Origin: Allobosea sp. WAO
GTDB lineage: Bacteria; Pseudomonadota; Alphaproteobacteria; Rhizobiales; Beijerinckiaceae
Assembly: GCF_001509835.1 (NCBI RefSeq)
Contig: NZ_JXTJ01000008.1
Coordinates: 682,001-746,000, forward strand
Reading direction: 5' to 3'
DNA length: 64,000 nt
The translations under genes and the position numbers were made by a program. Every line of letters starts with the position of its first letter. Positions within the stretch are counted from its first letter, which is position 1. The notes under the pieces are model-generated. The model did not search any database and had not been told where the DNA came from. It worked only from the letters and a program-made list of their open reading frames with translations. Below, piece by piece: positions 28,845 to 37,683 of this stretch.

Positions 28845-30946
28845 GCCGGTTCGTCAGCGCGCCATGGCAATTGCAGCACCGGCCTGCCGGTCATGGTCGC
28901 AATGGCATTGGTGATCGCCGGTGCCGCCGCAACGATGGCAGTCTCGCCGGCCCCCGTCGGCGCGTCGCCTCCATCGATGAGCTCGATGATCATTTCGGGC
29001 ACGTCGGAGAAGCGCGGCACGGCGTAGTCGGCGAAGCTCGTCTGCGCCACGTTGCCGTTGGCGAGGGAGAGCGCTTCGGACAGCGCCATGCCGATGCCCC
29101 AGACGAGATTGCCCTCCACCTGGGCCTTCACCTGGCCTGGATTCAGCATCAGCCCGCAGTCATGCGCGCACCAGAGCTTTGTCACGCGCATCTGCCCGCG
29201 TTCGCGCGTCACCTCGGCGATAACCGCGGCATAGGACATCTCCTTGTAGACACCGCAGGCGACGCCATAGCCGCGCTCCTCTGTCGACCGCAGCCCGCGC
29301 CAATCGGCCACCGCCGCGACCCGATCGAGCGCCCGAGCCAAGCGGGGCCATCGTCCTGCAAGGATCCGCTCGCGGAAGGCGATCGGATCCTCCTTACGCA
29401 AGCGAGCAAGCTGGTCGACCGCCGTCTCAATGGCCCAGATGTTCGGCCCAGCGCCGAGGCCACGGCAGGGGCCAGTGTGAACGGGTAACCGCACATCCTC
29501 GAATTCGACGCGTAAGTGCGCTGCCGCATAGGGCGGGATCGCGCCGCGCAGCACGCCGGGATCGCCGACGAAGCTCGTTGCGAACTGCAGAGCGGGCCCC
29601 ATGGCGGCGGAGGTGAACATCACATGTCCCGAGCGGAACGCGTGATGCCAGGCCTCGAGCGTCCCGTCCGCGGCGAGACGCGCTTTGATCCGGTGCGAGG
29701 ACGGCGGCCGGTGGAAGGCCTCGCGGAACTCGTCGAGGCGCGTCCACTGTACCTTGACCGGTCGTCCGAACGCTCTCGCGAGCAGCGCGGCCTCCAATTC
29801 GGCCGTGCAGAGCGTCTTGCCGCCAAAGCCACCGCCGACGCGGCAGCCGATCACGGTGACATGGTCACGCGGCAACCCGAGCTCCTGGGCGAGTACCGCA
29901 CGAACGAAAGTGACGTCCTGGGTTCCAGTCCAGACTTCCAGCCTCCTGCCCTCGCTGAAAAGCGCCACCGCGGTGCGCGGCTCCATGCAGGCATGGGCTA
30001 CCATCGGTAGGTCTAGCCGCAGATCGAGGTCGAACGCCTCTCCCGGCGCGAAGCGCCCATTGCGCGGGACATGCTCCAGTGCCCCATTCGACAGGCCAGA
30101 GTCGACATCGACTGCTGCGAGAACATCGGCGTCGTCAGGCAGCCCGCCGGACCATCGCACGATCAGCGAAGCCAGGGCCGCCTCCAGCCCGCCGCGGCTC
30201 TCGGCGGCGATGAGGGCGCGCCCGCCGTCATGATGCAGCCCGAGATATCCGGGCAGCGTTCGGGCCTTGGTGTCGTCGACCGATGTCAGCACGGCGCCCA
30301 GGCGCGTCGGACGGAGTACGGCCCCGAAAGCCATGCCCGGCAGGCGGACATCATCCGCATAGAGCGGCGCGGTCCCGGTGACGACGGCGTGAATTCCGTC
30401 GGTCGGCGGCGACTTGCCGATGAGGCGCTGGTGGTCCCGCATGAGCCAAACGGGCTTGGCTTCCTGAAATGCCGCGGCATCGATCAGGCGTGGGTTCGTC
30501 GCCAGCGCGGCAAAACCGGCGGGCGGGGCCTTGCCGTCGACGACGCCGGCGTGCTTCAGGACGATTGCCAAAGCTGCGGCGGCAGAGGCCAGCAGGGGCG
30601 CGAAATCCTTCACCGAATCGGAGCCGACCGTCGCCCGGGCGGGCGACAGAAGATCGGTCCGCGGCTGGATCGCCTGGACCCGATCGAGCGGGAAACCGGT
30701 CTCCTCCGCCACGAGTTGGCGAAACGACACCGTGATACCTTGGCCGAGCTCCGCGCGCGGCATGACGATCTCGATCAGGCCTTCGGGCGTCAGGCGCAGC
30801 CAGGCGGATGCGTCGGCCCGCGTCGGAGCGCCGCGATAGGGGAGCGCCAGGTGCCGCGACACGCCATAGGCGCCGCCGGCCGTGACCACGATCCCCGCAC
30901 CTAACCAGCCGAGCCCCTTGACGATGGAACGTCGCGAGATCGGCAT
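28841..30946 (-). CDS. Xanthine dehydrogenase family molybdopterin-binding subunit (IorB-like)
   Basis: The protein has 701 residues. A Tat signal (ISRRSIVKGLGWLGAG, starting at residue 3) predicts export. Molybdenum cofactor segments include RVGGGFGGKT, PCRGLGAGPN and the C-terminal PTGAGETAI, which holds the catalytic Glu. The arrangement, with an N-terminal Tat signal and a repeated aldehyde-oxidase domain, fits the isoquinoline 1-oxidoreductase beta / aldehyde dehydrogenase branch. I chose the ATG at 30946 because it gives the Tat motif and overlaps the small subunit stop in TGATG. No FAD subunit is adjacent, so electrons probably leave by another carrier. The substrate is unknown. Confidence 0.9.
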   Translation of the reverse strand: MPISRRSIVKGLGWLGAGIVVTAGGAYGVSRHLALPYRGAPTRADASAWLRLTPEGLIEIVMPRAELGQGITVSFRQLVAEETGFPLDRVQAIQPRTDLLSPARATVGSDSVKDFAPLLASAAAALAIVLKHAGVVDGKAPPAGFAALATNPRLIDAAAFQEAKPVWLMRDHQRLIGKSPPTDGIHAVVTGTAPLYADDVRLPGMAFGAVLRPTRLGAVLTSVDDTKARTLPGYLGLHHDGGRALIAAESRGGLEAALASLIVRWSGGLPDDADVLAAVDVDSGLSNGALEHVPRNGRFAPGEAFDLDLRLDLPMVAHACMEPRTAVALFSEGRRLEVWTGTQDVTFVRAVLAQELGLPRDHVTVIGCRVGGGFGGKTLCTAELEAALLARAFGRPVKVQWTRLDEFREAFHRPPSSHRIKARLAADGTLEAWHHAFRSGHVMFTSAAMGPALQFATSFVGDPGVLRGAIPPYAAAHLRVEFEDVRLPVHTGPCRGLGAGPNIWAIETAVDQLARLRKEDPIAFRERILAGRWPRLARALDRVAAVADWRGLRSTEERGYGVACGVYKEMSYAAVIAEVTRERGQMRVTKLWCAHDCGLMLNPGQVKAQVEGNLVWGIGMALSEALSLANGNVAQTSFADYAVPRFSDVPEMIIELIDGGDAPTGAGETAIVAAAPAITNAIATMTGRPVLQLPWRADEPA

Positions 30947-31446
30947 CACGCGGGTTTCCGCAACATCTGCTGTGCCAGGCTGATCGCAGCGGCGATGCGC
31001 GGCTGCGTCCCACAGCGGCAGATGACACCGTCCATCGCTGCTGTGATCTCGGCAGCCGGAGCCGACGCATTCGCGTTGAGGAGCGCAGCGGCAGCCATGA
31101 TCTGACCGTTCTGGCAATAGCCGCATTGAGGAACTGCCGCTTCGATCCAGGCCTGTTGCACCGGGTGAAGCCCGCCGCCGGGCCCCGAGCCAAGTCCCTC
31201 CAGGGTCATCACGCTCCGCCCCGCGACATCGGCGGCCGTCAGGAGACAGGCTCGCTCGGCCAGGCCATCTACATGGACCGTGCAGGCGCCGCAGACCCCC
31301 ACGCCGCAGCCGTATTTGGGGCCGTTCAGCAGAAAATGATCGCGCAGAACCCAGAGCAGGCGATCCCCCGCCAAGGTTGCGGGGACCTTCGCCGCCTTGC
31401 CGTTCAACTCGAAGCGCATGGCTGGCCCGGATGACGTGTTGTTCAT
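30946..31446 (-). CDS. [2Fe-2S]-binding subunit of molybdenum hydroxylase (IorA-like)
   Basis: The protein has 166 residues. The first plant-type [2Fe-2S] cluster is bound by YGCGVGVCGACTVHVDG and a later Cys in ERACLL. The second is bound by PQCGYCQNGQ and VICRCGTQPRI. This is the standard small subunit of the xanthine oxidase family and would carry electrons from the molybdenum subunit encoded next. It lacks its own signal, so it would be exported with the Tat-bearing large subunit. The start at ATG 31446 is proposed; a Met nine codons later (MRFELNG) is an alternative. Confidence 0.92.
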   Translation of the reverse strand: MNNTSSGPAMRFELNGKAAKVPATLAGDRLLWVLRDHFLLNGPKYGCGVGVCGACTVHVDGLAERACLLTAADVAGRSVMTLEGLGSGPGGGLHPVQQAWIEAAVPQCGYCQNGQIMAAAALLNANASAPAAEITAAMDGVICRCGTQPRIAAAISLAQQMLRKPA

Positions 31447-31907
31447 TCGCAACCGGATATCATGACGCATACCCGTCGCATTGAACGATCGCGCCAGAAT
31501 TTCCGCTACCGGGCTCGGTGCGGTCCATCCGGTGCGTATCCGCCCGATTCTGCTTGGACCGCGGGAGAGAGCCTCGGGCAAGCTGTCGCGCCCAGCCGCC
31601 CGCAAGCTCGGCCTGCGCCGAAGCTCCGAAACCGAGCAGTATCTCGATAGGAGTGATGCGGATCGCTCTGCTGCGCGCCAGGACTTCCTCGCCGCGCTGG
31701 CGACGGCATTCTTTCTGGCTGCGCCCTAAGCCGAAGACGAGGACACGGCCTATCGAAAATGGCTGTTGGAGGAGATCCCGGCTGGCAGGGGCAGGCATCT
31801 CGCCGCGCACCGGCGCATAGCGGAACAAATCAAGCGGGAAGGTGCAAGCCACCCGGCCGAGCGAGTGTGACGCTGCGAGGCGATACCGATGTGCGGATCG
31901 AATTTAG
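31447..31907. other. Intergenic region with ambiguous open frames
   Basis: No recognisable gene lies here. A plus-strand frame reads through 31481-31729, stops, and continues open to 31870 with protein-like content (TAYRKWLLEEIPAGRGRHLA), suggesting a decayed gene. A minus-strand frame, 31460-31852, is open over the same stretch. Neither has a known motif or a clear ribosome binding site. The right end borders the tRNA-Asp pair. Confidence 0.35.
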
Positions 31908-31984
31908 TGGCGCGGGCGACGGGGCTCGAACCCGCGACCTCCGGCGTGACAGGCCGGCACTCTAACCAACTGAGCTACGCCCGC
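31908..31984 (-). tRNA. tRNA-Asp (anticodon GTC), copy 1
   Basis: The gene has 77 bases including CCA. On the minus strand the acceptor GCGGGCG pairs with CGCCCGC. The D-arm TAGCTCAGTTGGTTAGA, anticodon loop CTGTCAC and T-arm GGTTCGAGCCC are all present. It is identical to the copy at 32065-32141. Confidence 0.96.
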
Positions 31985-32064
31985 GCGGGCGGCCGAGGCA
32001 ACGGCCTCAGCTAAGGTAAAAACCTCAGTCCTCGCTACAAATAGCTGAAGATGGAGGGGAAATC

Positions 32065-32141
32065 TGGCGCGGGCGACGGGGCTCGAACCCGCGACCTCCG
32101 GCGTGACAGGCCGGCACTCTAACCAACTGAGCTACGCCCGC
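32065..32141 (-). tRNA. tRNA-Asp (anticodon GTC), copy 2
   Basis: This 77-base gene is identical to the copy at 31908-31984 and lies 80 bases away in the same orientation. The sequence just beyond the 5' end (GCGGGCGGC) is also shared, which points to a recent local duplication. Confidence 0.96.
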
Positions 32142-32252
32142 GCGGGCGGCTGAAGGCCTTGGCCTCAGCGAGGTTGGGATTATGGCCCCGGGCGGAAAGT
32201 GTCAAGCGGCTCGGGACATCAAATCGACACTTCCACAGCGCGCCGCGGAAAA

Positions 32253-32556
32253 TCACCCAAAATGGCCGATTCTCAGCGGGCTTCCGGCGATGCCAAGGAG
32301 CGGGAGAAGCGAGAGGAGCAGTCGCATGCGCCACGAATCTGCGCGTAGTTCGGCGATGGGCGCGATCAGGCGGCGCCAGCTGGCTGCGGGGGCGATCCGG
32401 GCTCTGGAAACGGCATCGATCGGAGTGCGGTCCGGCAGGAGGCCGGCTTCACGCAGGAGCTGTTCATCGCGAGCGCTCGGGGTGTCGCTCGCGATGAACG
32501 GCGGCGATTCTCTATTGGTGTCGACGAGAACCGCTCCGGCAGAGACGCCCGGGGAG
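32253..32556 (-). pseudogene. Coding-like open frame without a start, possible gene remnant
   Basis: A minus-strand frame is open for about 100 codons after the stop of the Gly/Tyr-rich gene. Most of its third positions are G or C, as in the real genes here. It reads protein-like (DEQLLREAGLLPDRTPIDAV, then SWRRLIAPIAELRADSWRM) and ends in a hydrophobic stretch, LLLSLLPLLGIAGS. No ATG or GTG suitable as a start lies in this non-overlapping part. It could be the remnant of a small gene or the second half of a frameshifted one. I do not recognise a family. Confidence 0.3.
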
Positions 32557-32904
32557 TCAGTATCTCCGGTAGCCGTAGTCCCGCGGCGGGCCGTAGCCGG
32601 GACGCGGCCCGTAGCCCGGGCCGTATCCATAACGCGGGCCCGGCCCGTATCCGGGCCCGTAACCATGGCGCGGACCCGGCCCGTAGCCGCGATTGTACCC
32701 ACGGCCGCCTCGTCCATACTGCTGCTGACGCGTCGCCTCCTGCATCATGTAGAGGCGCCGCTGCTTGGCTGCGGTCATGCTATATTCGAGGGCCTGCTGG
32801 TCCAGCTGCCGTGCAAGGGCCTGTGGTAGCGCCTCGGACGCAGATGCCTGAGCAGAAGCGCCGATGCCGATGGCGAAGGCCGCAAGAACAAGTAGTTTAC
32901 GCAT
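32557..32904 (-). CDS. Gly/Tyr/Arg-rich small secreted protein
   Basis: The protein has 115 residues. A signal peptide (MRKLLVLAAFAIGIGASAQA) is cleaved near residue 20-22. A helical segment of about 40 residues follows (ALARQLDQQALEYSMTAAK). The C-terminal half is low-complexity, built from units of the type GYGPGYGPRP. AAGGAG lies eight bases before the ATG at 32904. Such proteins are often cell-surface or matrix components, but no function can be assigned. Confidence 0.75.
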   Translation of the reverse strand: MRKLLVLAAFAIGIGASAQASASEALPQALARQLDQQALEYSMTAAKQRRLYMMQEATRQQQYGRGGRGYNRGYGPGPRHGYGPGYGPGPRYGYGPGYGPRPGYGPPRDYGYRRY

Positions 32905-33251
32905 TGCATCTCTCCTTACGGCGTCATTGGACGACAATAAGCCTCAACGTCAGGTGAACGGCGGCGTCGGCCGATATTCATCGGAAGATGTGAAAGCGCG
33001 GACGCGCTGGGTCAAGAAGGTCTTTAGTCACGGCGCGGGCCGCCTACCGCTGGTTCCGGCCCGCAGCAGTCCCGCCTAACCAGGCAGTAGGCTTTCGACC
33101 GATGGGATTCCGACCGAGCTCGTCGCGGAGGCCTGAATCAGGCAATTCCGGGCCGGCAATCGCGGGCATATCACGGGCGCGAGGAGAACATCCGCGCCGC
33201 ATCGCGCGTAAGGCGCTCTGAATAACGAAAGAATGTCAGAGGCTTAGGGTC
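32905..33251. other. Intergenic region between the Gly/Tyr-rich gene and tRNA-Val
   Basis: I see no gene, terminator or repeat in these 347 bases. The left end carries the ribosome binding site and presumably the promoter of the minus-strand gene at 32557-32904. Confidence 0.5.
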
Positions 33252-33327
33252 TGGTGGGCGGTGACGGGCTCGAACCGCCGACCCTCTCGGTGTAAACGAG
33301 ATGCTCTACCAACTGAGCTAACCGCCC
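33252..33327 (-). tRNA. tRNA-Val (anticodon TAC)
   Basis: The gene has 76 bases including CCA. On the minus strand GGGCGGT pairs with ACCGCCC. The D-arm TAGCTCAGTTGGTAGA, anticodon stem TCTCG/CGAGA with loop TTTACAC, and T-loop GGTTCGAGCC are present. Confidence 0.96.
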
Positions 33328-33412
33328 CGCAGCAGCCGTTTAAGGCCTCGCCACTCAGCCTTCAAGCCTTAGCCTGTGGGCAAGTGCCGCGACAAGGCCT
33401 TCGCGCAGCAGA

Positions 33413-36130
33413 TCAGCTTTCCGCAGCCTCCTTGGCCATGACCGTCTCGATCGCTCGCTCCAGCGCTTCGAACGCATAGGGCTTCTTGAGGACCACCGTG
33501 CGCGGTGCATCCTCGAAGCCCGCCACCTCGCTATGGCCGGTGACGAAAACGACCGGTTGCTCCGGGCGCATCTGTCGCGCGCGCCGCGCCAGCTCGTCGC
33601 CGCGCAGGTCGGGCAGGCCGACATCGGTCATCAGGATATCGATATTGCCGTTGGTCAGCAGTTCCAGGGCCTGCATGCCGTTCTCGGCCTCGACGGCGAT
33701 GTGGCCGAGCTCCTGCAGCAGGTCGATCGTGTCGAGTCGGATCAGCGCCTCGTCCTCGCAGACCAGCACGGTGTAGATCGTCCGCTCTGGGGCAGGGGCG
33801 GCCTGCGCCTCCGGCTGTTCCGCCGCCGGCTTCGGCATCTTTCCGTCGCGCGCCAGGACCTGCCGGATCTTCCGGGCGAGGGCATCGCGCGTATAGGGCT
33901 TCGACAGAAGGTTGACGCCGGCGTCGAGCCGGCCGCCATGCACGATCGAGTTCTCGGTGTAGCCCGATGTGAACAGCACGCTGAGCTGCGGCAGCCTTTC
34001 CTTGGCCTTGCGGGCAAGCTCTGCGCTTTTTAGCGAGCCGGGCATCACCACATCGGTGAAAAGCAAGTCGATGGCGACGCCGCTTTCAACGACGACCAGC
34101 GCGCTCTGCGCATCCGGTGCCTTCAAAACGCGGTAGCCGAGCCCGTCGAGCAGTCCGATCACGGTATCGCGCACCGCATCGTCGTCCTCGACGACGAGGA
34201 CGATCTCATTGCCCCCGACGACCGGGCCGGTGTCGACCTCGGCGGGGATGTCCTCGGCCTCGATCGAGCGTGGCAGGTAAAGCCGCATCGTCGTGCCCTG
34301 TCCGGGCTCGCTGTAGACCTTCACATGCCCGCCCGACTGCTTGACGAAGCCGTAGACCATGGAGAGCCCAAGACCGGTGCCCTTGCCCTCGGGCTTGGTC
34401 GAGAAGAACGGCTCGAACACCTGCTCGATGATCTCGCGGCTCATGCCCGAGCCGGTGTCGCTGACCGCAATCTGGACATATTGGCCGGCCGTGACGTCGG
34501 CATGTGCGGCGGCATAGGCATCGTCCAGGAAGGCATTGCCGGCCTCGACGGTCAGTCGGCCGTGCCCGCCCATGGCGTCGCGCGAGTTGATCGCGAGGTT
34601 GAGGATCGCATTCTCGAGATTGGCGGGGTCGACGAGCGTGTTCCAGAGGCCACCGGCGATCACCGTCTCGATCTCGACGGCTTCACCGAGCGTGCGCCGC
34701 AGCAGGTCGTCCATGCCGCGGATCAGGCGCCCGATGTTGACGACCTTTGGTTCCAGCGGCTGGCGGCGGCCGAAGGCGAGCAGTTGCGAGGCTAGATGCG
34801 AGCCGCGTGCGACGCCGGCCATCGCCTTCTCGATCCGGGCCTGCGCCTTGTCGTTGCCGGGAACCTCGCGCGCCAGCAGCTGGAGATTGCCGCCGACGAC
34901 CTGCAGCAGGTTGTTGAAGTCGTGCGCGACGCCGCCGGTCAGGTTGCCGATCGCCTCCATCTTCTGGGCCTGGACCAGCATGGTCTCGATCCGCGAGCGC
35001 TGCTCGATCTCGGCGGCGAGCCTCGCATTGGTCTCTTCCAGCTCGCGCGTGCGCGCAGCGACGCGCTCCTCCAGGGCGGCGCTGTCCGAACGGATCTGTT
35101 CCGAGGCGTCCGAAAGGGCATTTCGCAGCGCTGCGAATTCGCGCAGCCGCGTCGGCGCTGCGATTGGCCCCGCCAGCCGGCCGAGCTGGCCGCTGGCTTT
35201 GGTCAGGATCGCCAGCGGCCGACCGATCAGTCCCCAAAGCCAGAGTGCGATCAGGGAGGCGACGAGCAGAGCCGCGAGCCCGAAGGCGATCAGGGATTGC
35301 AGGGCGGTATTGAGCGGCTGCCTGATGATGCTCTGGTGAACGCTGGCGGCGACGAGCCAATCCGCGAGGTCGGAGCGGACGTAGCCGACCAGGACCGGCT
35401 CGCCCTTCGCGCTCTGGCCCTCGAAATTGCCGCTTGCTCCGACCGCCTTCTCCAGGAACGCCGGCACGCCGGGCTTGCCGCTGAAGGCCTCGTGATCCTC
35501 CGAGCGGGTGACGTACTGACCGCGCCGATCACCGACGGCGACGACCCAGTTCGCCGGAACCACCGGCTTCAGCACATCGTTCAACCGCTGCGTATTGGCG
35601 CTGATATGCAGCAGGAATTCCGGCCTGCCGTCGAATTCCAGCGGGATGATCATCGTGACCAGGGGCTCGCCGGTCATCGCCCCGATGAAGATGTTCGAGA
35701 CGACCGGCTTGCGCGTGGCGATCGCCTCGCTGTCGACGTCGAACTTGTAGTTCGGTAGTTGCGAGCCGTAGGGGAAGCGCGTGTTGACGATCTGCTCGCC
35801 ATCGATCCGGCGCAGGCCGATCTCCGCCCCGACGAAGTGCTTGACCAGCGTCGCCTGACGATAGAACGCCTCGAAATTGCGGCTGCGCAGGTTCTCTGAC
35901 GTCGCGAGCGTCTGCAGCGTGGTCTGCCAGCCGCCGAGATAGCGATCGAGAATCGAGGCGGCGGTGCTGGCGACCTCGCGTGCCTCCTGCCGGTAGCGTT
36001 CGTTTTCCGACTGGGCAAAGCGTTGCAGCAACAGGCCGGCGAACACCATGCCGGGCAGAACGAGCACTGCGACCAGGGACAGGATCACCAGCCGGGCCGG
36101 AACGCCGCTGGGTTTCGCCGATGACGTCAT
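33413..36130 (-). CDS. Hybrid sensor histidine kinase with two receiver domains
   Basis: The protein has 905 residues. A membrane segment near residues 12-36 is followed by a large periplasmic Cache-type sensor (to about residue 275), a second membrane segment and a coiled linker. The kinase has the H-box GGVAHDFNNLL with His403, then N-box and G-boxes (NLAINSRDAM, DTGSGM, GKGTGLGLSMV). Receiver 1 has its phospho-acceptor Asp693 (FTDVVMPG). Receiver 2 has Asp836 (MTDVGLPD). No output domain is fused, so signal passes by phosphorelay to an unlinked partner. The start at ATG 36130 gives a sensible membrane topology; the frame is open 29 codons further. Confidence 0.92.
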   Translation of the reverse strand: MTSSAKPSGVPARLVILSLVAVLVLPGMVFAGLLLQRFAQSENERYRQEAREVASTAASILDRYLGGWQTTLQTLATSENLRSRNFEAFYRQATLVKHFVGAEIGLRRIDGEQIVNTRFPYGSQLPNYKFDVDSEAIATRKPVVSNIFIGAMTGEPLVTMIIPLEFDGRPEFLLHISANTQRLNDVLKPVVPANWVVAVGDRRGQYVTRSEDHEAFSGKPGVPAFLEKAVGASGNFEGQSAKGEPVLVGYVRSDLADWLVAASVHQSIIRQPLNTALQSLIAFGLAALLVASLIALWLWGLIGRPLAILTKASGQLGRLAGPIAAPTRLREFAALRNALSDASEQIRSDSAALEERVAARTRELEETNARLAAEIEQRSRIETMLVQAQKMEAIGNLTGGVAHDFNNLLQVVGGNLQLLAREVPGNDKAQARIEKAMAGVARGSHLASQLLAFGRRQPLEPKVVNIGRLIRGMDDLLRRTLGEAVEIETVIAGGLWNTLVDPANLENAILNLAINSRDAMGGHGRLTVEAGNAFLDDAYAAAHADVTAGQYVQIAVSDTGSGMSREIIEQVFEPFFSTKPEGKGTGLGLSMVYGFVKQSGGHVKVYSEPGQGTTMRLYLPRSIEAEDIPAEVDTGPVVGGNEIVLVVEDDDAVRDTVIGLLDGLGYRVLKAPDAQSALVVVESGVAIDLLFTDVVMPGSLKSAELARKAKERLPQLSVLFTSGYTENSIVHGGRLDAGVNLLSKPYTRDALARKIRQVLARDGKMPKPAAEQPEAQAAPAPERTIYTVLVCEDEALIRLDTIDLLQELGHIAVEAENGMQALELLTNGNIDILMTDVGLPDLRGDELARRARQMRPEQPVVFVTGHSEVAGFEDAPRTVVLKKPYAFEALERAIETVMAKEAAES

Positions 36131-36217
36131 ACCTTCCAGTCCCCAATCGGCGATTCTAAAGCTGTAGCATGCCGCGCGGCGCGTGCTAGTGCGCTGCCGC
36201 CCGGATCGTGACGGCAT

Positions 36218-36835
36218 TCACCAGGGTCGCCGCGGTCCCGTGTCGATGTGGATCAACCCGTTCCAGTAGACTTTGTTGCCGCCGACTTCCGGCAGGCTCC
36301 TGGCGAATTCGAGGACGGCGCGCGGCCTGACGCCCGGCACGCGGAAATCCATCGCCTCGCAGCGCTTGTGGAAGGAGCCGCGTCGGGCGCGCCAGGGCGG
36401 CCGCCAGGTCGAGGTGACCTTCACCGCTCCATACTTGTCGGCGATTTTGCCGAGAATTTTCTTCAGCACCGGTGGCAGGCAGACGATCGAGGTTCCAGGG
36501 TCGGTCGAGATGCCTGGACGGTCCGGCTTTTCCTCGGGATCGAAAGCCGGCTCCTCCTCGGGCTGCCCCGGCGTGCGCTGCGGCCATTCTGGCCCTTCGT
36601 CATCGTCGGGCTGTGCCAGGGTAGGACCCGGCACGGCAGCGGTCGGTGTCGGTGCTTCGGCGGGCGCGGGCTGGACGGGGACCACGATCGCCGGCTCGGC
36701 CGGGCCGGGCTTCAGGTCGAGGTCGAACGGACGCTCCGGCGGCAATTGCATGCGGACGGTCTGGGCAGTCGCCGGTGACGCCGACAGGACGAGGCAGAGG
36801 GCCAACGCGCTCGCGCCGCCGCTCAGCCGCGACAT
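36218..36835 (-). CDS. Secreted M15-like (YcbK/DUF882-type) peptidase domain protein
   Basis: The protein has 205 residues. A signal peptide ends near ASPATAQ (residue 25). A Pro/Glu-rich linker of about 90 residues follows. The C-terminal domain shows the D-Ala-D-Ala peptidase zinc ligands: His and Asp in SFHKRCEAMDFR, and His in GLIHIDTGPRRPW. It would cut or bind peptidoglycan peptides in the periplasm. The linker suggests a spacer across the periplasm. It is encoded 87 bases downstream of the hybrid kinase start region and is divergent from nuoA. Confidence 0.82.
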   Translation of the reverse strand: MSRLSGGASALALCLVLSASPATAQTVRMQLPPERPFDLDLKPGPAEPAIVVPVQPAPAEAPTPTAAVPGPTLAQPDDDEGPEWPQRTPGQPEEEPAFDPEEKPDRPGISTDPGTSIVCLPPVLKKILGKIADKYGAVKVTSTWRPPWRARRGSFHKRCEAMDFRVPGVRPRAVLEFARSLPEVGGNKVYWNGLIHIDTGPRRPW

Positions 36836-37229
36836 GCCGATTCCAGTACGTCCGGAGCCGGTGTCGCCGCGGCTTCAGCCTGCGCGGATGGCGTGATCTT
36901 CGCTGACAAAACCGCCTCTTGCGTTGCCTTCGGGCTGTTCGCCGCGCGAATCGTGGAGAATCTCCTGAACGCTGACGCTAGGGCCGATCTGCCACGATCG
37001 GGCGCGCCGCGACAACCGCCTGCTTGCGTTTGCGCCAGAGGCAGCCGAGAATCCGGCCGAACCGCGCGGATTTCCCGCTCCCGCCGCCATGACGCCGGCG
37101 CATGCGGCGCGGGCATGGCGCTGCCCGCTTTGTGCGACGCGGCAAACCCTTGCGTGATTCTAAAGCAGGGGCTAATCGACTGGCGAGATTGGGGTGCGCA
37201 GCCGGCGCACCGGCTTTGCGGGGTGTCAC
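36836..37229. other. Intergenic region upstream of the nuo operon
   Basis: These 394 bases separate the minus-strand peptidase gene from nuoA and must carry the main nuo promoter. A weak match (TTGCGT, 17 bases, TAATCG) lies near 37152-37180. I see no gene, RNA or repeat. Open frames here lack coding character. Confidence 0.45.
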
Positions 37230-37610
37230 ATGCAAGCTCTTCCTGTGCAGTCCCTGCTGACCGACTACCTGCCGCTGGCCATCTTCATCGGCCTGTCGCT
37301 GGTGATCGGTCTGGCGCTGCTGATCGCGCCCTTCGCCGTCGCCTATTCCAAGCCGGATGCCGAGAAGCTCTCAGCCTATGAGTGCGGCTTCAACGCCTTC
37401 GACGACGCGCGCATGAAGTTCGACGTGCGCTTCTATCTCGTCGCGATCCTCTTCATCATCTTCGACCTCGAGGTCGCCTTCCTCTTCCCCTGGGCGGTCG
37501 CCTTCGGCGGGCTCGGCTGGTTCGGATTCTGGTCGATGATGCTCTTCCTCGGCGTGCTGACCGTCGGATTCGTCTATGAGTGGCGCAAGGGCGCCCTCGA
37601 GTGGGATTGA
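37230..37610 (+). CDS. nuoA: NADH-quinone oxidoreductase subunit A
   Basis: This 126-residue membrane subunit of complex I has three transmembrane helices. Between helices 1 and 2 lies the conserved loop [43 protein letters not shown], here seen as ECGF and [10 protein letters not shown]. The ATG at 37230 matches the family start ([11 protein letters not shown]); an upstream in-frame ATG at 37194 is less likely. It is the first gene of the nuo operon. Confidence 0.96.
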   Translation: MQALPVQSLLTDYLPLAIFIGLSLVIGLALLIAPFAVAYSKPDAEKLSAYECGFNAFDDARMKFDVRFYLVAILFIIFDLEVAFLFPWAVAFGGLGWFGFWSMMLFLGVLTVGFVYEWRKGALEWD

Positions 37611-37683
37611 TCACCGTGTCGCGTAAGCCTGCCTCCGTGCCGTCGGCATTGTTGGATTCGTCGAAACCCGGAAGGTCGAACTG

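Noticed and set aside
32560-32720. Repetitive CCCGTAGCC-type units resembling an array
   Set aside because: They encode the Gly/Tyr/Pro repeats of the small secreted protein; no constant repeats or unique spacers.
37152-37166. GATTCTAAAGC near the nuo operon, also at about 36152, similar to half of the Irr iron-control box
   Set aside because: Only one half-site is present in each place and the second half does not match, so an Irr site is not supported.
36893-37229. Plus-strand open frame before nuoA
   Set aside because: Composition lacks coding bias, no motif is present, and its end overlaps nuoA in another frame.
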